Positions 7,292-7,319 of a stretch of DNA of 7,319 bases are shown here, piece after piece (position 1 is the first letter of the stretch; every line of letters starts with the position of its first letter). The position numbers and the translations under genes are program-made. The notes under the pieces were generated by a model. It saw nothing but the letters and a program-made list of their open reading frames with translations, made no database searches and had not been told where the DNA came from. The DNA comes from Bacteroidales bacterium (lineage in GTDB: Bacteria; Bacteroidota; Bacteroidia; Bacteroidales; PUMT01). The stretch spans positions 1 to 7,319 of the forward strand of contig SLOS01000116.1 of the NCBI GenBank assembly GCA_007132365.1. The letters run 5' to 3'.

Positions 7292-7319
7292 ATTTTTTAG
7301 TCGACGATTAAACCATGAA

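Noticed and set aside
7315..7319. ATG at the extreme right end on the plus strand, perhaps the start of a divergent gene.
   Set aside because: Only five bases are visible, so no coding claim can be supported.

Overview
The window looks like an ordinary, gene-dense chromosomal segment from a member of the Bacteroidota. The strongest sign is the last ~80 residues of the large secreted protease. They read as a type A C-terminal sorting domain for the type IX secretion system, which is confined to that phylum. A TAnnTTTG match (the Bacteroidota -7 promoter box) upstream of the right-hand operon and A/T-rich leaders with weak Shine-Dalgarno matches agree with this. The KamA-type aminomutase suggests an anaerobic or facultative lineage, but that is inference.

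Left half, plus strand: a radical-SAM, PLP-dependent aminomutase of the lysine 2,3-aminomutase family, whose 5' end lies outside the window, is followed after a few tens of bases by a ~1265-residue S8 (subtilisin-like) serine protease. The protease has a signal peptide, a propeptide, a full catalytic set, a long beta-rich middle, an InlB-like repeat domain and the T9SS tail. The two genes are close enough to share a transcript, but no functional link is evident. By eye, the aminomutase carries Lys and Asn at the two positions where lysine 2,3-aminomutase uses Asp to hold its substrate. That pattern points to glutamate rather than lysine as substrate.

Right half, minus strand: three genes read toward the protease and converge on it with a 15-base gap. 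In transcription order they are an exported cyclophilin-type peptidyl-prolyl isomerase, thymidylate synthase (thyA) and dihydrofolate reductase (folA). ThyA makes dTMP and oxidises methylene-tetrahydrofolate to dihydrofolate, and FolA reduces the dihydrofolate back to tetrahydrofolate, so thyA-folA is a functional pair. The foldase is probably only a transcriptional passenger. The gaps are 49 and 57 bases, and the second holds a perfect 7-bp hairpin.

Right edge (7168-7319): this is the only sizeable stretch without a confident gene. It holds a candidate -7 box, a 9-bp inverted repeat bracketing that box, and A/T-rich imperfect direct repeats about 42-47 bp apart. I found no RNA genes, CRISPR arrays or insertion sequences, and no evidence of a new multi-gene system. 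The most rewarding leads are the substrate residues of the aminomutase and the repeat-rich leader of the isomerase operon.
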